64,000 nt of DNA from Flavobacterium praedii (GTDB lineage Bacteria > Bacteroidota > Bacteroidia > Flavobacteriales > Flavobacteriaceae). The stretch covers positions 1,823,001 through 1,887,000 of the forward strand of contig NZ_CP113948.1 in assembly GCF_026810365.1 (NCBI RefSeq), read 5' to 3'. The notes below the pieces were generated by a model. The model did no database searches and was not told where the DNA came from. It saw only the letters and a list, made by a program, of their open reading frames with translations. The translations under genes and the position numbers were made by a program. Below, piece by piece: positions 7,474 through 16,073 of the stretch. How positions within the stretch are numbered: the stretch's first letter is position 1; every line of letters starts with the position of its first letter.

Positions 7474-9402
7474 TTACTTCACAAATTTGATAATTGCCAT
7501 TTCTAAGGTTAAAAATAACAGTGCAAAGATAATAAACCATTTCCAAATTTGATTGTCACTTCGGCTGGTTTGTAGCGTATCAAAAATAGTTGAAATGGAA
7601 TCACTTGTTTTATAATCGGATAGAATATTAAGATCGACTTGATCAAGATTACTTTCGGTTCTTGGATAGTTAAAACTGATGTTTTCGATTGCTTTTTTAG
7701 CATCATAAATGACATAATTCCCCGCTTTATCCGGAGAATCATCAAAGAACAACTGTACCTTATTGCTCAATAATTGTTGTACTGGAATAAAACTGTTTTC
7801 TTGGTTTTTTACTGTCAGGATTTCATCTTTCGACAATAAAACTGGAACAAAATATGAAGACTTATTTCCTATCGTAAAGGCATTAATTCCGTTATTTTGC
7901 TTGCTTAAAGCCATTTTATAAAATACAGGAACAATTAAAGGTGATTGCTGAAAATTTGAATTTGAAATATTTAACGGCGCTGAAAACACATAAACTGATG
8001 AAGTATTAATTCGGTCAGCCATTAAAAAAGGAGATTGATCCTCATAGTTCAAAACAGCTGAACTGTTAGTTGTTATTGTAAAATCTTTTTTGGTTTTAGG
8101 ATATTGAAAATTATTGGTCTTACTTTCAAAAACTCCTGAAAATAAAGGATGACTAAAATTGATTTTGGTAATCTGTTTATCATTCGATTCTAATGATTGA
8201 AATTGCGTGGAGCCAAATTGTTTTAAAAATGAATTTAGATTTACAATTGAACCTCCTTCAGATGGAATTACAATTAAATTACCCCCTTTATTAACAAAGG
8301 ATTTCAAAGTGGTTTGCAAGGCTTGCGGAATTTCGTCCAACTCATTTAAAACAATAGCATCTTGCTTGTCAATACTATTATAATCCAAAGCATTTAATGC
8401 AAAAGAAGCATAATTGAATTCATCATCGGTATAAATTCGACTTAAAAAATTATTTTTATCTAAGGCACCTATACTTAAGACATTTGTTTTTTTGATTTTT
8501 GAAATACTAAAAAACAATTTGTTATCATAAACTAAGTCATTGTCTTCTATTGAAACATAACCATGAAAAACCTGCTTTGGAATAGTGAAATTGACTGTTT
8601 CATTTTTATTCTTAAAGTTAAGTATCGTTTTAGCAATCAACTTATTTTGATTGTATAAAGCTACTGGAACAGGTTTAAAATCATTACTATAATTAGTAGT
8701 ATTGATACTGACCTCATAAAAATCATCCAATGTTTGACGAATAAAAACACTGTCAATTGAAACGTTGTTTCTTTGTTCAGCCTTTGGAATAATAAAATAC
8801 GGAATAATATCAGTCCCTATATTTTTTAATTGGTTTGATGTCAAACCAACAGCATCAGTAATAATTACAATGTCTTTTTTGAAAGCGGATTTATGTGCTT
8901 TTATTTTTGCAATACTATTATCGATTTGAAAAGGAGTTGCACTGTATTTAAGGTTTTGCAATTCACTGCGAATGGTTTTTATATCCGTATTCCAATAATT
9001 ATCAGTATTGGTCAATAAAGAAAAATTAGTGCTTTCTGGGGTTTCTTCAAGTAATTCCTGAATGGCTCGTTTTAAAAGTTCACCTTTTTTTCCTTTGGTT
9101 TGCATACTAAAGGAATTATCAAGAATAATATACATTTCATTACTTGCATTTTTACTGTCTTTTGATTCAAAAAAAGGTTGTGCAAAAGCTAGAATAATAG
9201 CAGTAAGCAATGCTATTCGAGTAGCCAGAAGCAACCATTTCTTGATTTCGGAACTTTTTCTGGTTTGTATCGAAAGGGCCTTTAAGAATCGTACATTCGT
9301 AAAATATTCTTTTTTGAATCGTCTTAATTGGAATAAATGCACCAAAATTGGAACAATCAGCAGGAATAGAAAGTAAAGAATTTCGGGTTGTTTAAAATGC
9401 AT
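7474..9402 (-). CDS. BatA-domain and VWA-domain membrane protein
   Basis: A 642-residue protein. The N-terminal BatA domain (about 1-78) has two helices (ILYFLFLLIVPILVHLFQL and LLLATRIALLTAIILAFA) separated by a basic loop with FTNVRFLKAL. A von Willebrand A domain follows, with the MIDAS motif DNSFS at 95-99. The middle resembles a glutamine-amidotransferase-like fold (VLNELDEIP, GGNLIVIPSEGG), and a final helix lies near 620-640. Such proteins are typical of Bacteroidota and are thought to act in envelope stress or complex assembly, but no precise job is known. First gene of the run that continues with the dihydroorotase-like gene. Confidence 0.85.
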   Translation of the reverse strand: MHFKQPEILYFLFLLIVPILVHLFQLRRFKKEYFTNVRFLKALSIQTRKSSEIKKWLLLATRIALLTAIILAFAQPFFESKDSKNASNEMYIILDNSFSMQTKGKKGELLKRAIQELLEETPESTNFSLLTNTDNYWNTDIKTIRSELQNLKYSATPFQIDNSIAKIKAHKSAFKKDIVIITDAVGLTSNQLKNIGTDIIPYFIIPKAEQRNNVSIDSVFIRQTLDDFYEVSINTTNYSNDFKPVPVALYNQNKLIAKTILNFKNKNETVNFTIPKQVFHGYVSIEDNDLVYDNKLFFSISKIKKTNVLSIGALDKNNFLSRIYTDDEFNYASFALNALDYNSIDKQDAIVLNELDEIPQALQTTLKSFVNKGGNLIVIPSEGGSIVNLNSFLKQFGSTQFQSLESNDKQITKINFSHPLFSGVFESKTNNFQYPKTKKDFTITTNSSAVLNYEDQSPFLMADRINTSSVYVFSAPLNISNSNFQQSPLIVPVFYKMALSKQNNGINAFTIGNKSSYFVPVLLSKDEILTVKNQENSFIPVQQLLSNKVQLFFDDSPDKAGNYVIYDAKKAIENISFNYPRTESNLDQVDLNILSDYKTSDSISTIFDTLQTSRSDNQIWKWFIIFALLFLTLEMAIIKFVK

Positions 9403-9616
9403 TCTAAAGGTTTGTTTGCTTCAAAGATTTATTATGAAAGTATTCAAGGAATTCTGCCGTTCAAAAATACAAATTTGTAAACAGTTTTATAGGAAGTTGT
9501 AATTATTTTTCAAAACAAATAACAAAACATCACTTTATTAAATTAATTACGTAATTTTACTTTTGTAGCAATACCACTACAGTCAAATATGTATTTTTTT
9601 AATCTAAAATAGATTC

Positions 9617-9662
9617 AATATTGCAATATTCGAAATCAACTTTTGAAATAGATATATTTCAA
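9617..9662. promoter_or_regulatory. two palindromes upstream of the lactonase gene
   Basis: AATATTGCAATATT (9617-9630) is a perfect 14-bp palindrome, and TTGAAATA-GATA-TATTTCAA (9643-9662) is a perfect 8-bp inverted repeat around 4 bp. Both lie 40-85 bp before the ATG at 9702. They could be operator sites or leader hairpins; a TACTTTTG box at 9558-9565 would put both in the leader. The rest of the 299-bp gap shows nothing else. Confidence 0.35.
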
Positions 9663-9701
9663 CAAGAATAACTGTACTAATATCAAATTCAATTAAAGCT
9701 T

Positions 9702-10826
9702 ATGAAGCACACCTACCTTATTATTCTGTTGATTGTATCCTTTTTTACAATGCAGGCTCAGAAAAACAAACTTAATCTTGTCGTAGGAACTTATACTAAA
9801 ACCTGTGAAAGTAGAGGAATATATGTGTATGAGTTTGATAGCAATAATGCCAATATTAGATTAAAAAAATCTTCGGACAGCATAATAAATCCTAGTTATT
9901 TGTCTCTTTCAAAAGGGAGTAAATTTATTTATGCAGTCAAAGAAAATGGAAATGAAAGTGAAATAAGTTCATTTGGATTTGATCCTTCAAGTGGAAGAAT
10001 GAATTTCATTAATAGTGTAAATTCTAAAGGAGCTGATCCTTGTTACCTAATCAATGATGAAACAAATGTAATTGTTGCCAATTATTCTGGAGGTAATATT
10101 GTGGTTTTTGGTAAAAACTCAGACGGTAGTCTAACAGAAGCCAAACAAGTAGTTCAGCATTTTGGGAAAAGTGTCAATACAGAGAGACAAGAGAAACCCC
10201 ATGTACATATGGTTTATTTTTCGCCAGATAAAAAATATGTATTGAGTAATGATTTAGGAACAGACAAGGTGTTTTTGTATGCTTATGAACCTAATGCAAG
10301 TACTGAAATTTTAACTTTAAAAGACAGTGTTTCTGTAAAAGCAGGAAGTGGACCAAGACACTTAATATTTAGTAAAAAAGGTAAATTTGTATATGTATTG
10401 CAAGAATTAGATGGTTCTTTGACAACATTCAAATATAAAAATGGTACGCTAACGCAAATCCATGAAACAACAATTTTACCAAATGATTTCAATGGAACCA
10501 CTAGTGCTGCGGATATCCACATTACACCAAATGGGCGTTTTTTATACGCTACAAATAGAGGAGATGCCAATACAATTTCAATTTTTAAAGTTTTGAAAAA
10601 TGGAAAATTAAAATCCAAAGGACAAACGAGTACTTTAGGCAAAGGTCCTAGAAATTTTGTAATAGATCCAACGGGTAAGTTTCTATTGATAGCACATCAA
10701 TACTCAAATGATATTGTGATTTTTAAAATCAATAAAAGGAAAGGTACATTAAAAGACTCTGGGCAAAAAATAGAATTATGTTCGCCCGTTTGTTTGGTTT
10801 TTAGTGATGAGAAAAAGGAAAAATAA
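9702..10826 (+). CDS. exported lactonase-family beta-propeller (6-phosphogluconolactonase-like)
   Basis: A 374-residue protein with a signal peptide (about 1-19, ending TMQAQ) followed by a seven-bladed propeller of the lactonase family: VVGTYTKTCESRGIYVYEFD at the start, then repeated blades such as NPSYLSLSKGSKFIYAV, KPHVHMVYFSPDKKYVLSNDLGTDKVFLY, GPRHLIFSKKGKFVYVL and GPRNFVIDPTGKFLLIA. Cytoplasmic members (Pgl) hydrolyse 6-phosphogluconolactone, but the export signal argues for a different lactone substrate in the periplasm. Monocistronic, ended by the hairpin at 10921. Confidence 0.85.
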   Translation: MKHTYLIILLIVSFFTMQAQKNKLNLVVGTYTKTCESRGIYVYEFDSNNANIRLKKSSDSIINPSYLSLSKGSKFIYAVKENGNESEISSFGFDPSSGRMNFINSVNSKGADPCYLINDETNVIVANYSGGNIVVFGKNSDGSLTEAKQVVQHFGKSVNTERQEKPHVHMVYFSPDKKYVLSNDLGTDKVFLYAYEPNASTEILTLKDSVSVKAGSGPRHLIFSKKGKFVYVLQELDGSLTTFKYKNGTLTQIHETTILPNDFNGTTSAADIHITPNGRFLYATNRGDANTISIFKVLKNGKLKSKGQTSTLGKGPRNFVIDPTGKFLLIAHQYSNDIVIFKINKRKGTLKDSGQKIELCSPVCLVFSDEKKEK

Positions 10827-10920
10827 GAAGTAGCATTGCGTGCTCTTTTTCGATTTTCTACAAAAACACTAAGGAACACACTACTTTAAAAAAGTAGATT
10901 AACAACTCATTTACTACCAA

Positions 10921-10959
10921 AAAAAATAGCCTAGAGTAAACTTTAGGCTATTTTTTTTT
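10921..10959. terminator. bidirectional rho-independent terminator
   Basis: AAAAAATAGCCTA and TAGGCTATTTTTTTT form a strong stem around a roughly 10-nt loop between the converging lactonase and helicase genes, with A and T tracts on both sides. Confidence 0.85.
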
Positions 10960-10971
10960 ACAAATTGAAAA

Positions 10972-12324
10972 CTATTTATTTTTGTCTTTTCGTTTTTTAT
11001 CTCTGGTTTTCAACATATTTCTATTTACAGAACCATGTGTTTTTTTCTTGGTAACTCCAGGCCCTCCAAGATTTACTTTTTTGTTCTTTTTACTTTTCTC
11101 TTGAAAAGCACCATCGCCTTCCAATTTTTGTTTTTTCATCAAAAACTTAATTGGCTGTCTGTCTTTTTCTGGCTCGATTAGTTTAGCTGATACTTCCACT
11201 TCTACAGGAAAAGTTTCAATGGGCAATTCGGTATTCATTAATATTTCGATCGCTACTTTGGATTCCTCTTCCCTAGGCGTAATAAAACTTATAGCGGTTC
11301 CTGTGGCATCTGCACGTCCTGTTCGGCCAATACGGTGCATGTATAATTCGGGCAATTCGGGCATCTCAAAATTGATTACATGCGTAATATTCGAAATATC
11401 CAAACCTCTGGCCATAATATCCGTAGTGATCAAACCACGAAGATTTCCTTCTTGGAAAGATGCCATAGTACTCAAACGATAATTTTGAGATTTATTGGAG
11501 TGAATAACACCAAACTGATCCTCAAAATCTTCTTCGATACGTTCGTGAACCATATCAGAAATCTTTTTATTATTTACAAAAACCAATACACGACTCATGT
11601 CTTCATTGTTTTGCAATAAATGTTTTAAAAGATTGATTTTGGTATTAAAATTTGGAACAAGATAACTTGATTGTGAGATATTTTCTAAAGGTGTTCCGGA
11701 TGCAGAAAGTGTAACTTCTTCGGGATAATCGAAATAATCATTCAAAATCGCATCGACCTCATCCGTCATTGTTGCTGAGAATAATATGTTTTGACGTTTT
11801 TTTGGCATCATAGCCAAAATTGCGGTTAATTGAGTACGGAAACCTAAATTCAGCATTTCATCAAACTCATCGATAACTAGTTTTTGCATTTCCTCAAAAC
11901 GAATCACATTATCCAATGTTAAATCCATGATTCTACCTGGAGTTCCTACAAGAATATCGCAACCTTGATAAACAGTTGTCTTTTGGGTGTTGATATTTAC
12001 TCCACCAAAAATTCCAATTGTTCGAACCGACATGTATTTGGTCAATTTTTCAACTTCTTCTACAACCTGAACTACCAATTCTCTTGTAGGTACAAGAACC
12101 ACAATTTTTGGAGTATGTCCAGGAGTAAATTTATATAATTTTAATAAAGGTAATAAATAGGCAAATGTTTTACCTGTACCTGTTTGTGCAATTCCCATCA
12201 TATCACGACCAGACATTATCACAGAAAAAGTTTTTTCCTGAATTGGAGTTGGAGTCGTAAAACCTAAATCATCTATTGCTTTTTGGACAGATTTAGGGAG
12301 ATTGAATTGTTCGAAAGTGCTCAT
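10972..12324 (-). CDS. DEAD-box RNA helicase (DEFD variant)
   Basis: A 450-residue ATP-dependent RNA helicase, acting in ribosome assembly or RNA turnover in the cytoplasm. Motifs in order: Q motif FEQFNLPKSV...PTPIQ (4-29), Walker A AQTGTGKT (46-53), PTRELVVQ, GGVN, TPGRIMD, motif II DEFD, SAT, then the C-terminal domain with LVFVNNKK, TTDIMARGLDI and HRIGRTGRA. Motif II is DEFD rather than DEAD, which keeps the Walker B acids. A basic Lys-rich tail (about 395-450) probably binds RNA. A TATCTTTG box lies 17 bp upstream of the start. Confidence 0.95.
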   Translation of the reverse strand: MSTFEQFNLPKSVQKAIDDLGFTTPTPIQEKTFSVIMSGRDMMGIAQTGTGKTFAYLLPLLKLYKFTPGHTPKIVVLVPTRELVVQVVEEVEKLTKYMSVRTIGIFGGVNINTQKTTVYQGCDILVGTPGRIMDLTLDNVIRFEEMQKLVIDEFDEMLNLGFRTQLTAILAMMPKKRQNILFSATMTDEVDAILNDYFDYPEEVTLSASGTPLENISQSSYLVPNFNTKINLLKHLLQNNEDMSRVLVFVNNKKISDMVHERIEEDFEDQFGVIHSNKSQNYRLSTMASFQEGNLRGLITTDIMARGLDISNITHVINFEMPELPELYMHRIGRTGRADATGTAISFITPREEESKVAIEILMNTELPIETFPVEVEVSAKLIEPEKDRQPIKFLMKKQKLEGDGAFQEKSKKNKKVNLGGPGVTKKKTHGSVNRNMLKTRDKKRKDKNK

Positions 12325-12341
12325 TGTATGTAAATTTTGTG

Positions 12342-12349
12342 CAAAGATA
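12342..12349 (-). promoter_or_regulatory. candidate -7 box (TATCTTTG) for the helicase gene
   Basis: It matches TANNTTTG on the minus strand, 17 bp upstream of the ATG at 12324. No convincing -33 element. Confidence 0.4.
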
Positions 12350-12567
12350 GGTTTTTTGAAACTAAGGATAGAAAGGTCTTGCTAACTTTGATTGTAATTG
12401 ATTTTGAATTAACAAAGAACATCGTTATACTTTGTCAACTAAATTATATAAAAATGAAAAAAAGTAAAAATAAACAAACCCCTATTGACTACTTTTACAA
12501 AAAGCACATAGAGGTTTTATAGTATTGAAAAGGAATATTAAAAAGACTTATGAAATATTACAACTCA

Positions 12568-12737
12568 GATTCGCATTAGAAATTTGCTACATCTGGTTTC
12601 TTCAGTAAAACCAAATACTTACACCTATTTTTTAAAATCAAAAACACAAAAATATTAGATACTTGATTACTATTTATTTTTGGCATTCACAGAACTTCAT
12701 TTCCTTCTTGAAAAATAGTCTGTTCACATTGTTATTA
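12568..12737. repeat. diverged dispersed repeat, copy 1
   Basis: The segment shares ordered blocks with 46109-46231, including ATTAGAAAT, CTACAT, AAAACCAA, CTATTTTT and, near the end, AAAAATAGT before TTGTTA. Copy 1 has about 45 extra bases in the middle. No gene is present here. A perfect hairpin AGCTTCG-TAA-CGAAGCT (12749-12765) lies just beyond it, at the end of the response-regulator gene. Confidence 0.45.
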
Positions 12738-12764
12738 TCGAATAATCGAGCTTCGTAACGAAGC

Positions 12765-13208
12765 TTAAGCACTAATACTTACGGGCATTTCTTTTTGTTT
12801 TAAAATGTGATTATTTAAGGTAAACAAACGTTTTACTCTAAGCAATAACTCATTAGGATTAAAGGGTTTTGAAACAAAATCATCAGCACCTAAACGAAAA
12901 GCTTCAACCACTGTCCCTTCTTCTTCTCCTAGTGAAGAAACTACGATAACAGGTATATTTTCAAAAGTCTCTTTGGAATACCCTATTATTTCTAATCCAG
13001 ATCGAAAAGGAAGCAATATATCAGTAATTATCAAGTCAGGAATAAGTTCAGGAATTTTTTCTATGGCGCTCAAACCATCCTTGCATGAAGTAACTTGATA
13101 GCCTTCTTTTTTTAGAATGAATTCAAGGATTTTAACCATCAACTCATCATCCTCTGCAATTAGTATTTTTAAATCTGAATTCTTTATGTTGTTATTTTTA
13201 TTCATCAT
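12765..13208 (-). CDS. single-domain response regulator (CheY-like receiver)
   Basis: A 147-residue stand-alone receiver. The acidic pair is Asp20-Asp21 (AEDDE), the phosphoacceptor is Asp63 in IITDILLP, then VVSS (switch Thr/Ser) and the conserved Lys in VSKPF. There is no DNA-binding output domain, so it acts through a partner protein. No histidine kinase is in the neighbourhood. It follows the DUF4838 gene on the same strand but with a 407-bp gap containing a MITE-like element, so it is likely transcribed separately. Confidence 0.9.
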   Translation of the reverse strand: MMNKNNNIKNSDLKILIAEDDELMVKILEFILKKEGYQVTSCKDGLSAIEKIPELIPDLIITDILLPFRSGLEIIGYSKETFENIPVIVVSSLGEEEGTVVEAFRLGADDFVSKPFNPNELLLRVKRLFTLNNHILKQKEMPVSISA

Positions 13209-13372
13209 CTTTTGGATAGACTCGTTTTATTGAAATTTTTTTTTCACTGTAAAATGAATGTGTGATAAATCATTTTACTCACATTTACAACAATCGTGCC
13301 AAAACACCTAACTATATTTTTAAAAAGAACAAAACCTTCGATAAAGTCAACAAAAACGGCATAAAAAAATCG

Positions 13373-13529
13373 ACCGTGGGTTAAAATTATTTTTTAACTT
13401 AGGAGAAACAAAGACTTTATAATGTGTAAAAAAGTAGAATAGACCTTTTACTTTTCTAACAGCTACGCTATGTGAACAATAGTGCCGTTTTCTATTCATT
13501 CTGTACTGAATTAGACTAAACCCAACGAA
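13373..13529. mobile_element. MITE-like element, diverged copy D
   Basis: The left end ACCGTGGGTTAAAATTATTT resembles the left ends of the copies at 26816 and 28581, and the right end AAACCCAACGA resembles their right terminal repeat. The middle has AATAGACCTTTTACT, close to AATAGACGTTTTACT in the copy at 53679. No clear target duplication. It lies in the gap between the DUF4838 gene and the response-regulator gene. Confidence 0.5.
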
Positions 13530-13615
13530 AAAATAGAATATGACAATTAAAAAAAGAAAATTGTTTTAAAGTAAATAGAATTACTTATTCAGTTAACAGG
13601 ATTTAGCAGAAATGA

Positions 13616-15835
13616 TTATTTGTTATAAAGCTCAATTTCATCAAGCATTACCATTGGTTTTTTGTTTTTTCGCTTTCTCCAATACGGCAATTCTTTTACG
13701 TTTTCGACTTCAATTTTTAGAGAACTACATTGGTTAAACGTATCTGATTTGAATTCCCATTCTTTAATAGTTACTTCGCTAATTTCGGTGAGTTCATCAC
13801 TTTTTAATCGAACAATAAGTTCCCACTTGTCATTTTTGAATCCGTAGATGCTAATTTTTTGGGGAGTAAAAATCCAATGCCTTTGATCATTTAAAGTATT
13901 AATTCTAATAGTATTAAAATTCATTTTATGGGTGCTCAGTTGAACTTTGGGATTTGTACCATACCACCCAATCCAGTTTATAGCGTAGTTTTTGTATCCA
14001 CGAACCCCGTCTACCAATCCATAAGTTCCTTTGCCTTTGTTTCCATCGGCTGGAGGAGTCAAAAATTGAATTTCCATATTTTCTCCTAAATGATTGCAAG
14101 CATTTTTTTCTATCGCCAGCCATTCTTCATAATATTGATCGGGTGAAAGTCCTCCTTCACTGAGTTCGTATATTCCAAATTCATTACACTTTTTTGTAAA
14201 ATTCAAAACCCGTTCTCTTAATTTCTTACCTTGATCTTCCTTGTTTTTTCCAGCAAACATTCCGTGCTTGTCTTTGCCATAAAATTTGGATTGCTCAAAA
14301 TAAACATACTCCAAAGCGAGCCTCAATTTTAAGACTTTTTTTGCCAATACAGCATCATCATGAACGGCATTTTCGGCTTGACTTATGATTTGATCGTATT
14401 GATCCATAGCTTCGGGCGTAAGAAAGCTGCTCCTACTTTGAATTGGGTCTGAATAAATATCCAAATAACGATCCATATTCCCCTGATTTTGAGTAAGTAA
14501 ATCAATATATTTTTTAACAAAAGGAGCTGCATTCCCATAAAAACCTTTTAGAAAATCATTGGTAACTGCTTCAACATCCATTTGTGTATTCCAAATTATT
14601 TTAGCCAAAAGATATTGCCTTAACTCATATAAATCCCCTGGAACATCAGCATATCCTTGTACAAAAAGTCCTTTTACCTTATTTTGTTTATACAGTTTAA
14701 AATTTTTTGAAAAGGTATGCAAATTGGGAAATGGTGAAAGGTAATTGGTGAATTCTACCGTATAATCCCATAAATACAAATGTGGTGCCGTTGCACTCCA
14801 ATTGTTTAGGATATTTAGAAAGTTTTTGTTGTTTGGGGATTCAACAATGGCTTTACCCCTATTCATTTCAATCGGGCAAAAAAGGGTATAAATATTGGAC
14901 TCGATTTTTAGGTTTTCGGGAGCACGGTACGTATGCAGGTAAGCTAATGTAGTAATTTTGGTATTAGGAAATTGCTTTGCTATTTTGTTCAGAAAATAAT
15001 AAAAAGAACCTTGTGGACCTCCGTGTTTATCATTCAAAGCTTTGCAATTGTTACATTCGCAATAAACTACATCATCATTTTGGCTGATGGAGAAAAAGCC
15101 AGCATTGGGATTTTTGGCAATAATTTCGCCCATTTTTTTGGCAACAATAGCGACAACCGTATCGTTTGTCATACATAGCGACTCGCTGTTTCTTTGTCCT
15201 TCGTAAAGTGCAAAAAAAGATGGATTGGATTGGAAATAAGTTTTGGCACTCAATAATTGATAGAACGAATGTCCCCAAATTCCGAAATCATTGATATGCC
15301 AATCCAGTTTGTGCCAATCTCTAAAAGCTTCATCATAACAATCTGGGTAAAACAATGCTCTATATTCAAAAGAAGGTTTGTAGGTTTGACTCGTATTTTT
15401 GGGAAATGTGATATATTTTAGTTTGGGTATAAAGCTGTCTTTTGCAGTATATTTTCGAAATCCCCATGTTTCTAAAACAGTATAAATAGCATATCGTACC
15501 GTTTTTTCATTAGAACCAATTAAAGTGATATTTTTTTCATCGCTTTTGATAATGAAAGAATTTTCGTCAACTGTATTATCTGCAATTTCAAGAATTATTT
15601 TGGCGTTTTGATTCCTTATTTCTTTCCCAAATTCAATACGAAATGGATTTTCAAATGCTCGATCTAAAAAGGTTTTTAAAAGCGTTGCAGCATTATTGGT
15701 TCTATCACTTGTGGAAAGGATAATCACTTCCTGTCCTTTTGAATTTGCTAAAGTTAGAGCGTTTTGTGCCATCATATTGCAGTTAAAAAAGAATAAAAAA
15801 AGAATAATTGCTGGATAGATTAGTTTAGTTTGCAA
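13616..15835 (-). CDS. DUF4838 secreted protein, glycoside-hydrolase-like
   Basis: A 739-residue exported protein with a signal peptide (about 1-23, ending MMAQ). Residues of about 30-130 form the N-terminal alpha-glucuronidase/GH20b-like domain (NAKIILEI, YTVLETWGFRKY), followed by a TIM-barrel-like DUF4838 region (about 155-480) with NDFGIWGHSF, CMTNDTVV, FSISQNDDVVYCECNNCKALND and LWDYTVEFTNYLSPFP. The C-terminal 150 residues look like a discoidin-type carbohydrate-binding domain (WIGWYGTNPKVQLSTH, LKIEVENVKELP). The substrate is unknown. It lies downstream of the GT2-YaiO group and might trim the polymer made there, much as PgaB-type hydrolases do, but a 239-bp gap with a repeat separates them. 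Confidence 0.75.
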   Translation of the reverse strand: MQTKLIYPAIILFLFFFNCNMMAQNALTLANSKGQEVIILSTSDRTNNAATLLKTFLDRAFENPFRIEFGKEIRNQNAKIILEIADNTVDENSFIIKSDEKNITLIGSNEKTVRYAIYTVLETWGFRKYTAKDSFIPKLKYITFPKNTSQTYKPSFEYRALFYPDCYDEAFRDWHKLDWHINDFGIWGHSFYQLLSAKTYFQSNPSFFALYEGQRNSESLCMTNDTVVAIVAKKMGEIIAKNPNAGFFSISQNDDVVYCECNNCKALNDKHGGPQGSFYYFLNKIAKQFPNTKITTLAYLHTYRAPENLKIESNIYTLFCPIEMNRGKAIVESPNNKNFLNILNNWSATAPHLYLWDYTVEFTNYLSPFPNLHTFSKNFKLYKQNKVKGLFVQGYADVPGDLYELRQYLLAKIIWNTQMDVEAVTNDFLKGFYGNAAPFVKKYIDLLTQNQGNMDRYLDIYSDPIQSRSSFLTPEAMDQYDQIISQAENAVHDDAVLAKKVLKLRLALEYVYFEQSKFYGKDKHGMFAGKNKEDQGKKLRERVLNFTKKCNEFGIYELSEGGLSPDQYYEEWLAIEKNACNHLGENMEIQFLTPPADGNKGKGTYGLVDGVRGYKNYAINWIGWYGTNPKVQLSTHKMNFNTIRINTLNDQRHWIFTPQKISIYGFKNDKWELIVRLKSDELTEISEVTIKEWEFKSDTFNQCSSLKIEVENVKELPYWRKRKNKKPMVMLDEIELYNK

Positions 15836-15916
15836 TTTATGTATGTATTAGTTCACTGAAATCATATTGGCCTTTAAAGTGTTTTAAAGCACTTATTTTC
15901 TTGTTTGCAGTCGCTC

Positions 15917-16055
15917 GCGTGAGGGATTGCAGTGGAGCTCTTTTTTATTTTTAATTGTTACAGGTCTAAACCTGTGGCAATTGAAAATAAAAAAAGCGGG
16001 AACGGAAAGCCCGACCCTCAGTTTCGACTTTTGGGACGAGACTGAGGGTCACGCC
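15917..16055 (-). repeat. dispersed double-hairpin repeat, copy 2
   Basis: Read on the minus strand it starts GGCGTGACCC and ends GAGCTCCACT...CCCTCACGC, like copy 1 at 1036. The first hairpin is GACCCTCAGT paired with ACTGAGGGTC; the second is an AT-rich stem with ACAGGT-TTAG-ACCTGT at its tip. The paired bases differ from copy 1 but remain paired, which argues for conserved RNA or single-strand DNA structure. Confidence 0.75.
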
Positions 16056-16073
16056 ATCATTAAAATGCTGTTT

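Noticed and set aside
12337..12522. 61-residue plus-strand frame after the helicase gene
   Set aside because: It begins inside the helicase promoter region on the opposite strand and has no recognisable domain; the in-frame 22-residue MKKSKNKQTPIDYFYKKH peptide is too short to support.
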